Positions 1 through 7,316 of a DNA stretch of 10,894 bases are shown one piece after another. The DNA lies in contig USSR01000172.1 of NCBI GenBank assembly GCA_900557355.1, positions 1 to 10,894 on the forward strand. The letters run 5' to 3'. The stretch's first letter is position 1, and each line of letters opens with the position of its first letter. A program made the position numbers and the translations under genes. The notes beneath the pieces are model-generated. The model was not told the origin of the DNA and did not search any database. It saw only the letters and a list, made by a program, of their open reading frames with translations. This stretch comes from an uncultured Bacteroides sp. (lineage in GTDB: Bacteria; Bacteroidota; Bacteroidia; Bacteroidales; Bacteroidaceae).

Positions 1-432
1 AAAGGCTTCGAGATATTCTTTCGGAAGTCTTTTTAATGCTTCTTCATATAGACAGAAAAGCTCATCACTCAAATAGAAGTCCGGGTTATTGAGCTCACTA
101 TCATATTTATCAACGATTTCCTGATGTACTTTTCGTTTAATCTCAAAATGGGAAAGACGGTTGAGGGCTTTGTTCTTGACAATCGTAAAAAGAAGTGTTT
201 TGAGTGTCAGATCTTCCATAAGAGTGCAACGATTTTCCCACAGCCACATCATCGTTTCTTGTACAATCTCCTCTATTTCTTCCTGCTCACCTACATACTG
301 GGAACAAAAAGCACATAGCCTACGGAAATAATGTCTGTAGACGACGTCAAAAACTTTTTCTTCTCCTGCTTTTAGGGCAGTGATAACGGACTTATTATTA
401 TTAATATCCAAATATATCGGAGATTGTGACAT
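1..432 (-). CDS. ECF-type RNA polymerase sigma-70 factor, partial (C-terminus outside window)
   Basis: This reading frame has no stop before the window edge: 144 codons from an ATG at 432. The translation begins MSQSPIYLDINNNK. It carries sigma-70 region 2 at about residues 15-70 (VFDVVYRHYFRRLCAF, then EEIEEIVQETMMWLWENR), the part that binds core polymerase and the -10 element. Region 4 is just beginning at LYEEALKRLPKEYLEAF when the window ends, so the -35-binding helix-turn-helix lies outside. Bacteroides PULs often use such sigma factors, held by a membrane FecR protein and released when a SusC transporter imports its glycan. The gene is divergent from the FecR-like gene at 594, with 161 bases between the two starts, so the two are probably partners. 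Family assignment is strong; the regulon is inferred from context. Confidence 0.92.
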   Translation of the reverse strand, partial: MSQSPIYLDINNNKSVITALKAGEEKVFDVVYRHYFRRLCAFCSQYVGEQEEIEEIVQETMMWLWENRCTLMEDLTLKTLLFTIVKNKALNRLSHFEIKRKVHQEIVDKYDSELNNPDFYLSDELFCLYEEALKRLPKEYLEAF

Positions 433-453
433 TCTCTTTTAATTTATGTAAGA

Positions 454-461
454 CAAAAATA
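454..461 (-). promoter_or_regulatory. Possible Bacteroides-type -7 box for the sigma factor gene
   Basis: Read on the minus strand this is TATTTTTG, which fits the Bacteroides -7 consensus TAnnTTTG. It lies about 21 bases upstream of the sigma factor ATG. No convincing -33 TTTG was seen at the right distance, and the area is very AT-rich, so a chance match is possible. Confidence 0.3.
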
Positions 462-525
462 ATGAAAGAAGTAGATAAATGAAATAAAAATGCGAGAAAA
501 AATATTTTTTTCTTTTTCTCTTTAG

Positions 526-533
526 TATATTTG
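526..533 (+). promoter_or_regulatory. Candidate Bacteroides-type -7 box for the anti-sigma gene
   Basis: The sequence TATATTTG matches the Bacteroides primary-sigma -7 consensus TAnnTTTG. It sits 60 bases before the FecR-like ATG at 594, giving a leader of roughly 50 bases. The upstream T-rich stretch at about 504-518 could supply a weak -33 element. The start at 594 is preceded by the A-rich, G-poor leader usual in Bacteroides and has no strong Shine-Dalgarno. Confidence 0.45.
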
Positions 534-593
534 TGCTCACAACTGTATTACTACAAAGGTATTATAGTTTTTTTTGTAAAAAGATAAAAGAGC

Positions 594-1586
594 ATGGATG
601 AAACTATCTTGGTGAATTACCTGCAAGGTGAATGTAATGATGAAGAAGCTGCTCGGGTGGAAGCTTGGTGCGAGGAAGGGCCGGAAAACCGGAAAACTTT
701 GGAGCAACTTTATTACACTCTCTTTGTAGGTGAGCGTATAGCGGTGATGAATACTGTAGATACAGAGGCGTCATTGGATCAATTTAAATCAGCTATCAGA
801 GAAAAGGAGAAAAAGGCTAAGCGGAAAAGTATTTCAATCCGTTGGGGACGTTATGCTACTGTGGCGGCTGCTTTTCTTACCGGACTCGTTTTTGCCGGTG
901 GAATTGCCTGGGGATTACTTTCTAATAAGCTTTCGGATTATGAGGTGATAACTGCTGCCGGACAGAGAGCGCAGACTGTGTTGCCGGATGGTAGTAAGGT
1001 ATGGCTGAATGCATCTTCAAAAATAGTTTATCATAATTCTTTATGGAGTTCGGATCGTCAAATCGATTTGTCGGGTGAAGCCTATTTTGAAGTGTCTCAT
1101 GATAAACATGCTCCATTTATAGTAAATAGTAAGCAAATCAAGACTTGTGTGCTTGGTACGAAATTTAATGTGCGTGCACGCCAAGATGAGAATAGGGTAG
1201 TGACTACCTTGCTTCAAGGACTGGTACGGGTAGATTCTCCGCGAACGGAAGAGAATGGTTATTTGTTGAAACCGGGACAGACATTGAATGTAAATACGGA
1301 TACTTATCAAGCAGAGTTAATTGAATATAACCAACCTACAGATGTGCTTCTCTGGATTAATGGCAAGTTGGAATTTAAGCAACAGTCTTTATTGGAAATA
1401 ACCAATATTATGGAGAAGTTGTACGACATCAAATTTATCTATAAGGATGAAGCATTGAAATCAGAACGGTTTACCGGTGAATTCTCTACTGATAGCACTG
1501 CTGATGAGATACTGAATGTATTAATGCATACCAATCATTTCTCTTATAAGAAAGACGGACGGACTGTCCGAGTGATGAAGAAATAA
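594..1586 (+). CDS. FecR-type anti-sigma factor with C-terminal DUF4974 domain
   Basis: The 330-residue length is typical for Bacteroidetes FecR-like regulators. Residues 1-85 form a charged cytoplasmic segment that would hold the sigma factor. A single membrane segment follows at about 88-109 (YATVAAAFLTGLVFAGGIAW). The FecR domain spans about 118-215, with the characteristic TVLPDGSKVWLNASS and GEAYFEVSHD stretches and the VLGTKFNVRA strand. The C-terminal part from WINGKLEF (about 255-328) resembles DUF4974, which contacts the N-terminal signalling domain of a SusC-like transporter in the periplasm. By family, it transmits the signal that a glycan is being imported to the sigma factor encoded divergently at 1-432. 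A SusC gene would normally lie nearby; here the next gene is on the opposite strand and the only SusC piece in the window lacks its N-terminus. Confidence 0.93.
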   Translation: MDETILVNYLQGECNDEEAARVEAWCEEGPENRKTLEQLYYTLFVGERIAVMNTVDTEASLDQFKSAIREKEKKAKRKSISIRWGRYATVAAAFLTGLVFAGGIAWGLLSNKLSDYEVITAAGQRAQTVLPDGSKVWLNASSKIVYHNSLWSSDRQIDLSGEAYFEVSHDKHAPFIVNSKQIKTCVLGTKFNVRARQDENRVVTTLLQGLVRVDSPRTEENGYLLKPGQTLNVNTDTYQAELIEYNQPTDVLLWINGKLEFKQQSLLEITNIMEKLYDIKFIYKDEALKSERFTGEFSTDSTADEILNVLMHTNHFSYKKDGRTVRVMKK

Positions 1587-1605
1587 GAGATAGGTTAGTG
1601 TTTCT

Positions 1606-1760
1606 AAAAGGCTGTCTAATTAGATCTTGACAGATTAAGGTTTGTTCGTTATATAAAGATGTGAAGTGCTCCCAAAAGTTAGATACATAACTTTCTGGGG
1701 GCATTTCACATATATGTAGTGGCAAACTGATTGGAATGGGATTTGATTAGATAGTCTTTA
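1606..1760. repeat. Long imperfect inverted repeat nested around hairpin 1
   Basis: The outer arms are 1606-1626 (AAAAGGCTGTCTAATTAGAT plus C) and 1740-1760, whose reverse complement matches at 16 of 21 positions. Four of the five mismatches are transitions that would form G-U pairs in a plus-strand transcript. Both arms lie about 30-34 bases from the central hairpin at 1661-1709, giving a nested symmetric structure of about 155 bases. No open reading frame of a transposase is inside. It may be a MITE-like element, the relic of an insertion sequence, or a structured 3' untranslated region of the FecR-like gene. Confidence 0.6.
1661..1709. repeat. Hairpin 1: paired insertion-sequence-like ends
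   Basis: The left arm GTGAAGTGCTCCCAAAAGTT pairs with a right arm whose reverse complement reads GTGAAATGCCCCCAGAAAGT plus T; there are two transitions and a one-base offset. Only about 8 bases separate the arms. The TGAA...TTCA tips and the AAAAGTT interior resemble terminal repeats of IS3-family (IS150-like) elements, with the outer tips facing outward, as in an element that has lost its interior. It lies between two convergent genes and could also act as a bidirectional terminator, though no strong T-run follows it. Confidence 0.6.
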
Positions 1761-1768
1761 AAACGAGA

Positions 1769-1853
1769 AATCACCCTCACTACATAACTGAACTGCACTC
1801 CTTAAGTTTTGTGTTCAACTTTTGGGGTGCAGTTCATTGTAATGAGGGTGATT
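1769..1853. repeat. Hairpin 2: longer palindrome related to hairpin 1
   Basis: An inner palindrome at 1789-1836 has arms TGAACTGCACTCCTTAAGTT and, as reverse complement, TGAACTGCACCCCAAAAGTT, matching at 17 of 20 positions around an 8-base centre. An outer pair (AATCACCCTCACTACA at 1769 against AATCACCCTCATTACA read inward from 1853) extends the stem, with a 3-base offset between the two parts. The inner part aligns with hairpin 1 (shared TGAA, TGC, AAGTT, AACTTT, GGGG and TTCA elements), so both probably come from one repeat family with IS150-like ends. No direct target duplication was seen at the tips. Confidence 0.65.
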
Positions 1854-1863
1854 TTATGAACTT

Positions 1864-1879
1864 AAGGCCTGTTTGATAG
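1864..1879 (+). repeat. Third copy of the boundary motif flanking the hairpins
   Basis: AAGGCCTGTTTGATAG resembles the motif AAGGCTGTCTAATTAG at 1609 in the same orientation, and is inverted relative to the copy at 1740-1760. It lies 10 bases beyond hairpin 2, while the inverted copy lies 8 bases before it. The order is therefore motif, hairpin 1, inverted motif, hairpin 2, motif. The match is short and imperfect. Confidence 0.4.
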
Positions 1880-1919
1880 CCTCTATTCTATATTTTTATA
1901 GTTATCTATTCATAAATAC

Positions 1920-2870
1920 TTACTCACTTTTGGGTTCGTAAACATTAAATACTGTAACATCCGTACGACCGTTTGTAGAGATAGTAATAATCTGATATTT
2001 CAGATATCGCGTAGTAATAGGAGAAATGAACGTAATATTCTGTGTACCACCGGAGATTGCTAATGAACTCAATGATTTCCATGTCGTACCATTTTCAGAC
2101 TGTAATATTTCCACTTCTCTAGGAGCATATGCATTGGCCCAATGATTCGTTTTGATACCTGTTAAAACCTTAGCTTCTCCTAAATCAACAGTAAACCAGA
2201 ATCCTTTATTATTTAGAGCAACGTCAGTTCCAGTCTTGCCATCGATTAAATTATTGGGTGCGCCTTCTACTCCTTCTTCTACATTAATAATCCAGCCGGC
2301 ACGATTACTGATAAGTTGGCTATTACTAGGAATACCGCTTTTTAGATTACAATGGGCAGCTTTATTAATAATGACAGGCAATGTACTTAAACTACTGCTA
2401 ATAACAGTGTTCTTATCATTGGTAGTTACATTACTGATTGAGACACTGAAAGAGAAACTTGTTTTTTCCATGATACTGGCAAATATCGTCGGATCAACCG
2501 TCGCAGTGATTTCTTCAGAAGTCATCTGTCCTTCTTTGAGAGTAACCTGTGAGGAACTTAAAACGATCTGGCTTGCATCAAGCCCTTCTGTTTCACTTTT
2601 TGCACTTAATGCGATAACCATATCTGTAGAGACTGCTTTCTGTGTTTTTACAGTAAAAGCCATCTTAATTTCATCTCCTCCGATTCCATTCGCATCATGA
2701 GTCAGATTGAACTTTTTTACATTCCCCGATAAATAGTCATTTCTCTGTAGAGACACATACGTAGCATTCCACTCGTTAAAAACTTCTTCATCATCGCTAC
2801 AGGACGAAATGAACGGGACAAACAAGCCGAGTAGAGTTGCTATTGATAGTGATTGAAATATATTTTTCAT
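1920..2870 (-). CDS. Surface lipoprotein with DUF1735-like and F5/8 type C (discoidin)-like domains
   Basis: The 316-residue product has a lipoprotein signal peptide ending at Cys24 (PFISSC). It is followed directly by SDDEE, matching the acidic lipoprotein export signal that places Bacteroidetes lipoproteins on the cell surface. Residues about 35-170 look like the DUF1735/BT_3987-like N-terminal domain found in many PUL proteins. Residues about 175-316 look like an F5/8 type C carbohydrate-binding fold: NNLIDGKTGT, FWFTVDLGEAKVLTGIKT, then PREVEILQSENGTTWK, and a terminal TRYLKYQI strand. The likely role is glycan binding at the surface for the SusC/SusD system (SGBP). It is the last gene of the minus-strand operon, 23 bases after the LamG-like gene at 2894-4084. 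The gene appears intact. The exact ligand cannot be read from the sequence. Confidence 0.87.
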   Translation of the reverse strand: MKNIFQSLSIATLLGLFVPFISSCSDDEEVFNEWNATYVSLQRNDYLSGNVKKFNLTHDANGIGGDEIKMAFTVKTQKAVSTDMVIALSAKSETEGLDASQIVLSSSQVTLKEGQMTSEEITATVDPTIFASIMEKTSFSFSVSISNVTTNDKNTVISSSLSTLPVIINKAAHCNLKSGIPSNSQLISNRAGWIINVEEGVEGAPNNLIDGKTGTDVALNNKGFWFTVDLGEAKVLTGIKTNHWANAYAPREVEILQSENGTTWKSLSSLAISGGTQNITFISPITTRYLKYQIITISTNGRTDVTVFNVYEPKSE

Positions 2871-2893
2871 ATGTACATACGATTAAATTATTA

Positions 2894-4084
2894 CTATTTC
2901 CATTCGGTAGATTTATCTGTAGATAAAATACCGTCAATCCAGGTAGGAGTAGCAGAAGTAGTCAAAGTATGGCCTTTGCCGGTTGCATCTTCGAATACAT
3001 TGCCTTGTCCTTCATTGAATCGCCAATAGGCTTCCAAACCCACAGATTTTGGGCTAACTTGAGTCATGTTATTTTGAATTTGAGAAGCGGAACGAACTAC
3101 AGACCAAATACGTGCTTCGCTCATCAAAATCTTACAACCACTCCACCATGTATCGGCAGAAAACCAACTTATACTGGAAAAAATAGTGGGTCCCGATGGA
3201 ATACTCAAGACACCTGAATCTATTCCGTTAATATAAAGACGGTAAGATGAACCGTCGCATACTAGAGCTAGATGTTGCCATTCATTAGGCTTAAAAGAAT
3301 TGCTTGGATTCAAATAAAGACTATTACGGCCCACAACTTGTACTAATGAATGAGCCTTGAAATTTTCATTATCAGACTGCGGGTCTTCAAAACGCAACAA
3401 GATATTATTCAGGGCATCACCGTTACCATTACTAAAAATAGCACGATTTCGATTATTCATATTACTTACTTGAAAACGAACCTCTATCGTATATTGTGCA
3501 TACGTTTCAGATGATTCTGCATATTTATTAGAAGTTAAATTAGCAGAACCGGTAAACATCGGGGCTGAAAACTCAATAATACTTTCAGCTAAAATAACAA
3601 AAGTTCCGGTATTTGCCATTGGTGAAATGCTTCCATCCTGCAATACAAGTTTTACAGGCAGCGCATATGATTCTCCTGACTTCATCATTTCCTGACTAAA
3701 AGCTTTCAAGGCAATAGAGAGGGCATCAGTGGCATACTGTCCGGCTTTCACTGTAATAGTTTCCGGTAGTGTATAATATCCTTCGGGCAACATTATATAT
3801 CCGGTTCCATTAATGTGGTTATAGGCATCCAATACAGATTGGTCCGTGACCAACTTATAATGGTTGTCTGTAGAAGAAAGATTGCTAAGATGCACATTTA
3901 GAGTAGTAAAACTTTCGCCAGAGGCTTGTACAGTTACTTTTTGGCTTGTACTTGAAAGTGCTTCTTCAATATAAGCATGTGTGTCTAAAGCATCATATTT
4001 CGCATCTCCGCAACTTACCATACTTCCTAAGCCTGCTATAATTGCAGAGAAGTATAAAGTTCTTATATAATTCATACGTTTCAT
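2894..4084 (-). CDS. Surface lipoprotein with DUF1735-like and LamG/concanavalin A-like domains (cassette A)
   Basis: The 396-residue product starts MKRMNYIRTLYFSAI and has a lipobox ending at Cys25 (GSMVSC), so it is a lipoprotein. Residues about 30-168 resemble the DUF1735/BT_3987-like N-terminal domain, with LDAYNHINGTGYIMLPEGYY and an extended beta pattern. Residues about 172-385 look like a LamG-type jelly roll: YTIEVRFQVSN, EWQHLALVCDGSSYRLYING, EARIWSVVRSASQIQNNM, and near the end LEAYWRFNEGQGNVFEDATG. It is clearly paralogous to the protein at 8473-9615, with the same domain order and matching MKxMxYI start and 'FNEGQG/MDEGEG ... DATG' end. The likely role is surface glycan binding. 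The start is 8 bases after the stop of the upstream GH18 gene, so they are co-transcribed. Two in-frame ATGs (codons 1 and 4) are possible starts. Confidence 0.87.
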   Translation of the reverse strand: MKRMNYIRTLYFSAIIAGLGSMVSCGDAKYDALDTHAYIEEALSSTSQKVTVQASGESFTTLNVHLSNLSSTDNHYKLVTDQSVLDAYNHINGTGYIMLPEGYYTLPETITVKAGQYATDALSIALKAFSQEMMKSGESYALPVKLVLQDGSISPMANTGTFVILAESIIEFSAPMFTGSANLTSNKYAESSETYAQYTIEVRFQVSNMNNRNRAIFSNGNGDALNNILLRFEDPQSDNENFKAHSLVQVVGRNSLYLNPSNSFKPNEWQHLALVCDGSSYRLYINGIDSGVLSIPSGPTIFSSISWFSADTWWSGCKILMSEARIWSVVRSASQIQNNMTQVSPKSVGLEAYWRFNEGQGNVFEDATGKGHTLTTSATPTWIDGILSTDKSTEWK

Positions 4085-4092
4085 AGTTTACA

Positions 4093-4881
4093 TTAATTTT
4101 TAAGTAATGAATGTGATGACGGGTTCATAATTTGAATAGCACGGCGTATATTTTTATATTCTGGTGAAGTTCCATACTCTGCTTCCATATGATAGGTTCC
4201 TGCACCACCTTTACGGAATCCGTTACTTGGTTGCCAGCGTGCCATTCCTTCGAGAGATTTCATTTTGTTACCATAACGATCAGTGTAATCATATCCACCG
4301 TCCATAGCAGCATCGGTAGCCTCGAAATTCTCGGTCATGATGGTCATCTTCGTGATTTGTTCTTCAGACATGACACTGCTATACGTCTGAACAAGTCCTG
4401 CACCTGCTACGCCGCCTGTGATAAGACGTTTATCGAGTTTAGAATCACTGCCAGGACTACTATTATTGTAAGCCTGAATGATAAAATAGTCAAAATATAA
4501 CCCGACTTCAGGTCTACCTGTTATGCTCTGTGGTTCGCCATCGATAACTAATAATTTACCAGTTCCTGATTTCGGACCGAAATATTTGCCTAGTTCATCA
4601 ACAAATGCAAACATTCTATCGTCTTCGTCTACGATATTACCGGGGTTGCCAAAATTAGGTTCATAATCGATATCAAAGCCGTCGTAACCATATTTGTTTA
4701 CTGTATCGGCAATGGCGCTTGCATATTTGCGAATGGATGCTTCTATTGCTTCCTTATTTGATTCATCGGAAGGCCATCCCCAAAAATCATTCACAGCTTC
4801 TTTTTCGGATGAAAATCCCATATTTTCCCAATTTTCACGAATATTCTGCGGAGTAATTTGATCGCCTATGTACAGAATCAA
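4093..4881 (-). pseudogene. GH18 endo-beta-N-acetylglucosaminidase-like enzyme, 5' truncated at a junction (cassette A)
   Basis: The frame holds the catalytic half of a GH18 TIM barrel. The DxxDxDxE motif is complete as DGFDIDYE (residues 67-74 of the open frame, Glu74 the expected acid/base). It is followed by YFDYFIIQAYNN, where the Tyr matches the GH18 strand that stabilises the oxazoline intermediate. By alignment with the intact GH18 at 7317-8450 (IGDQ here against IGDD at residues 123-126 there), about 118 N-terminal residues are missing: the lipoprotein signal, strands 1-2 and much of strand 3. The only start at the 5' edge is a TTG inside SusC sequence, so this is not a real start. 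As it stands the product would lack export and part of the barrel and is probably inactive. Intact relatives cut the chitobiose core of N-glycans or related GlcNAc linkages. Confidence 0.85.
4858..4881. other. Head-to-head breakpoint between beheaded GH18 and beheaded SusC genes
   Basis: Two genes that both need several hundred more 5' bases meet here in opposite directions with about 24 bases of apparent overlap. Plus-strand SusC-like coding is convincing from VQNQGIEMALGY (about 4870 onward), and minus-strand GH18-like coding is convincing from IGDQITPQ (about 4868 downward). The true breakpoint is therefore about 4864-4872. Each frame opens only with a TTG, and there is no promoter, no leader and no ribosome binding site. 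The segment is bounded by TTGAT and ATCAA, a 5-base inverted repeat 14 bases apart, which may be chance. Confidence 0.8.
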
Positions 4882-5712
4882 GGTATCGAAATGGCTTTAG
4901 GATATAATAATGAATGGCGTGATTTCGGCTGGTCTACTAACTTTACTTTTACTTATAACAAGAATAAGATTAAAAGACTCGCAGATGGTGTAACCAACAG
5001 AATAACTGGTGAACCCATTGAAATGCCTTATGTGGATAAAGCCAGATTAGGAGGTTCAACTTCACCAGTAGTACGTCTGACAGAAGGCGGTTCTATGGGA
5101 GATTTATACATCAACCGTGATTTCAAACGCGACAACAACGGTTATATCTATCTGGATGCTAAAACAGGTTTGCCAAGCATGGTAGAAACTGAATACAAGA
5201 AAATTGGCTCACTGCTTCCGAAAGTTAATTTAGGATGGAGAAATTCATTCACTTATAAAGGAGTACGTTTGAATGTATTGTTAAGTGGTCGTTTTGGTGG
5301 TTTAGTTGTATCTAATACGCAGGCATTCCTTGATCGTTGTGGCGTTTCAGAATATAGCGCACAACTTCGCCAAACTGGAGGAGTAACAATCAACGACAGA
5401 AATGTGTCTGCTAAAGACTATCTGGGTATAGTAGCAGCTGGTACCGGTGAGGGAGATCACTATGTTTACAATGCAACGAATATCCGCCTGCAGGAAGTCA
5501 GCCTCGAATATACGCTTCCTAAGAAATGGCTGTATAACATTGCTGATGTGACATTAGGTTTAATTGGAAACAATCTGGCTATGATCTATTGTAAAGCACC
5601 GTTTGATCCGGAATTGGTTGCATCATCTTCCAGCACTTTCTATACTGGTGTGGATTACTTCATGCAACCTAGCTTGAGAAACATGGGATTTAGTGTAAAA
5701 GTACAATTCTAA
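4858..5712 (+). pseudogene. SusC-like TonB-dependent outer-membrane transporter, C-terminal fragment
   Basis: Only about 280 residues are present, against roughly 1,000 for a full SusC protein. The fragment is the end of the beta barrel: NQGIEMALGYNNEW, WSTNFTFTYNKNKI, LPKVNLGWRNSFTYKG, then VRLNVLLSGRFGGLVVSNTQ. Near the end are NIRLQEVSLEYTLPKKW and a terminal MGFSVKVQF whose last residue is the aromatic Phe typical of outer-membrane barrels. The signal peptide, carboxypeptidase-like or STN domain, TonB box and plug are all missing, so it cannot work as a transporter. There is no genuine start; coding begins at the junction with the inverted GH18 gene. SusD follows after only 14 bases, the usual SusC-SusD operon layout. 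In an intact system SusC forms the glycan import channel capped by SusD. Confidence 0.9.
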
Positions 5713-5726
5713 TAAAGGAACGAATA

Positions 5727-7291
5727 ATGAAAAGATTCAATATAATCAAAACAGTAAGCGCAGCAGCTTTTACAACTACTCTGCTGTTCACTTCGTGTAC
5801 CGGGAACTTTGACGAATTAAACACGCATCCAACGGACTTGTATCCCGAAAATATGACTCCAACCGAGCGGGTAGGTACATTGTTTGTGGCTATGACTCGC
5901 TTATTGAATGCCTGTCAGGAAAATAACAGCCAGCACACCGAACAAATGGTGGGGCAATATGGAGGTTATTTTGCTACAACTGCTCCCTGGAATGGCACTA
6001 ATTTCGGAACATTTAATCCCAGTGCAGACTGGGTATCTGTTCCTTACAAAGATATGTTTACTGAATTTTATCCGAATCTTCAAACAGTCAAAGAGTCAAC
6101 AGGAGGGTCTGGATACATCTATGCATGGGCGTCTATTCTTAGAGTAGGCGTAATGATTCGCGTAGCCGATATCTATGGACCTATTCCTTACTCTGAAATG
6201 GGAAAAGGAGAATTTCAAGTAGCATATGACGACGTAAAAACACTCTATCATAATATGATTAGTGATTTGACACGTAGTATTGAGGTACTTTCTGCTTTTG
6301 TGCAGGAGAATGCAGGAAAAGAGGTTCCGGTTGCTGAATATGATATCATATACAATGGTGATTTCAGCAAATGGATTAAGTATGCCAACTCTTTGAAACT
6401 TCGTATGGCAGTACGTATCGCTTCTAATACTGCGGACACGGAATATGCCAAACAAATCATGGCTGAAGCAATTGAGGGAGGAGTTATAGAGTCTAATGGA
6501 GATAATGCTTTCTTCCCTGCTATGCCATACAATCCATTTGAGATTGCTTCCGGCTGGGGTGACTTGGCTATTAACGCAACACTTTCCGCATATATGACCG
6601 GATATAGTGATCCGCGCATCAGTAAGTATATGAATACTGCGACTTCATACAGAGACTACCGTGGAGTACGTATGGGTATTAGTGATACAAGCAAAGCCGT
6701 AGAGGGTAGCGCAGCAAGATATTCTAAACCTGCTTTTACAGCAGATTCCCCTATGCCTGTTTTCTATGCAGCGGAGACTTATTTCTTGAAAGCTAAAGCT
6801 GCTCTGCAGGGATGGATTGCTGGTGGAGACGCAGCGGCCAAAAGCTATTACGAACAAGGTATTCAAATGTCAATGAGTCAATATGGTGTAGAGATTGGTG
6901 ATTATCTTTCAAGCACTGTTGTTCCACAAGGTTACACAGATCGATTGAATTCAAAGAACAATATCTCATTTACCAGCGTGCCCAGTGTTGCATGGGGAGA
7001 TGGAACTAATAGGCGATTATTACCCAAAAATGGATTGCCAACTATCCGATGGGAATCGAAGCTTGGTGTGATTATCGTCGTACCGGCTATCCCGAATTGT
7101 TTACTGCACGTGACAATCTAAGTTCTGCCGGTTATATCGGTGATATTGATAGCAAACGCATGGTACGCCGCTTGCCATATCCTACAACAGAAAAATCCAG
7201 TAACTCTGCCAATGTAGAAGCTGCTATTGCAACTATGTTAGGTGGTCCGGACACCGGGTCTACAGATTTATGGTGGGCGAAAAAGAACTGA
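5727..7291 (+). pseudogene. SusD-like glycan-binding lipoprotein with a frameshift near the 3' end
   Basis: The first frame (5727-7121) begins MKRFNIIKTV with a lipobox ending at Cys24 (LLFTSC), followed by the family-typical CTGNFDELNTHPTDLYP. The N-terminal SusD_RagB helices include GVMIRVADIYGPIPYSEM and WIKYANSLKLRMAVRIA, and later there is PVFYAAETYFLKAKAAL. At about 7012-7016 the conserved C-terminal signature jumps to another frame: IITQKWIANYPMGIEAW and CDYRRTGYPELF are read from 7016 to the stop at 7291. The other frame is closed by TAA TAG at 7007-7012, which pins the shift. The net loss is one base modulo three. The spacing between AWGDGTN and IITQKW is also a few residues shorter than usual, so a 13-base loss fits as well as one base. 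An intact product would be about 521 residues. As written, about 35 wrong residues end the protein. A sequencing error is possible. Confidence 0.9.
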
Positions 7292-7316
7292 TTTTTAACC
7301 TGATAAAACATAGAAT

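Noticed and set aside
124..318. A short plus-strand open frame near the window start
   Set aside because: It is antisense to sigma factor region 2, which is a clear family match on the minus strand.
1661..1709. Hairpin 1 as a simple rho-independent terminator
   Set aside because: No T-run follows on the plus strand, and the nested outer arms are not explained by a terminator. It may still stop transcription, but that is not the best single description.
1600..1880. A complete insertion sequence between the convergent genes
   Set aside because: There is no transposase frame and no convincing direct target duplication at the hairpin tips (for example AAC before and TTG after hairpin 2). At most this is a relic or a MITE-like repeat.
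2152..2700. A 182-codon plus-strand open frame with hydrophobic stretches
   Set aside because: It lies wholly antisense to the F5/8-like lipoprotein, whose signal peptide, domains and operon position are convincing. The hydrophobic runs are what antisense translation of beta-rich coding sequence often gives.
4858..4881. The TTG codons as real starts of short GH18 and SusC proteins
   Set aside because: Both would lack export signals and essential domains, each lies in sequence belonging to the other gene, and no ribosome binding site or promoter precedes either.
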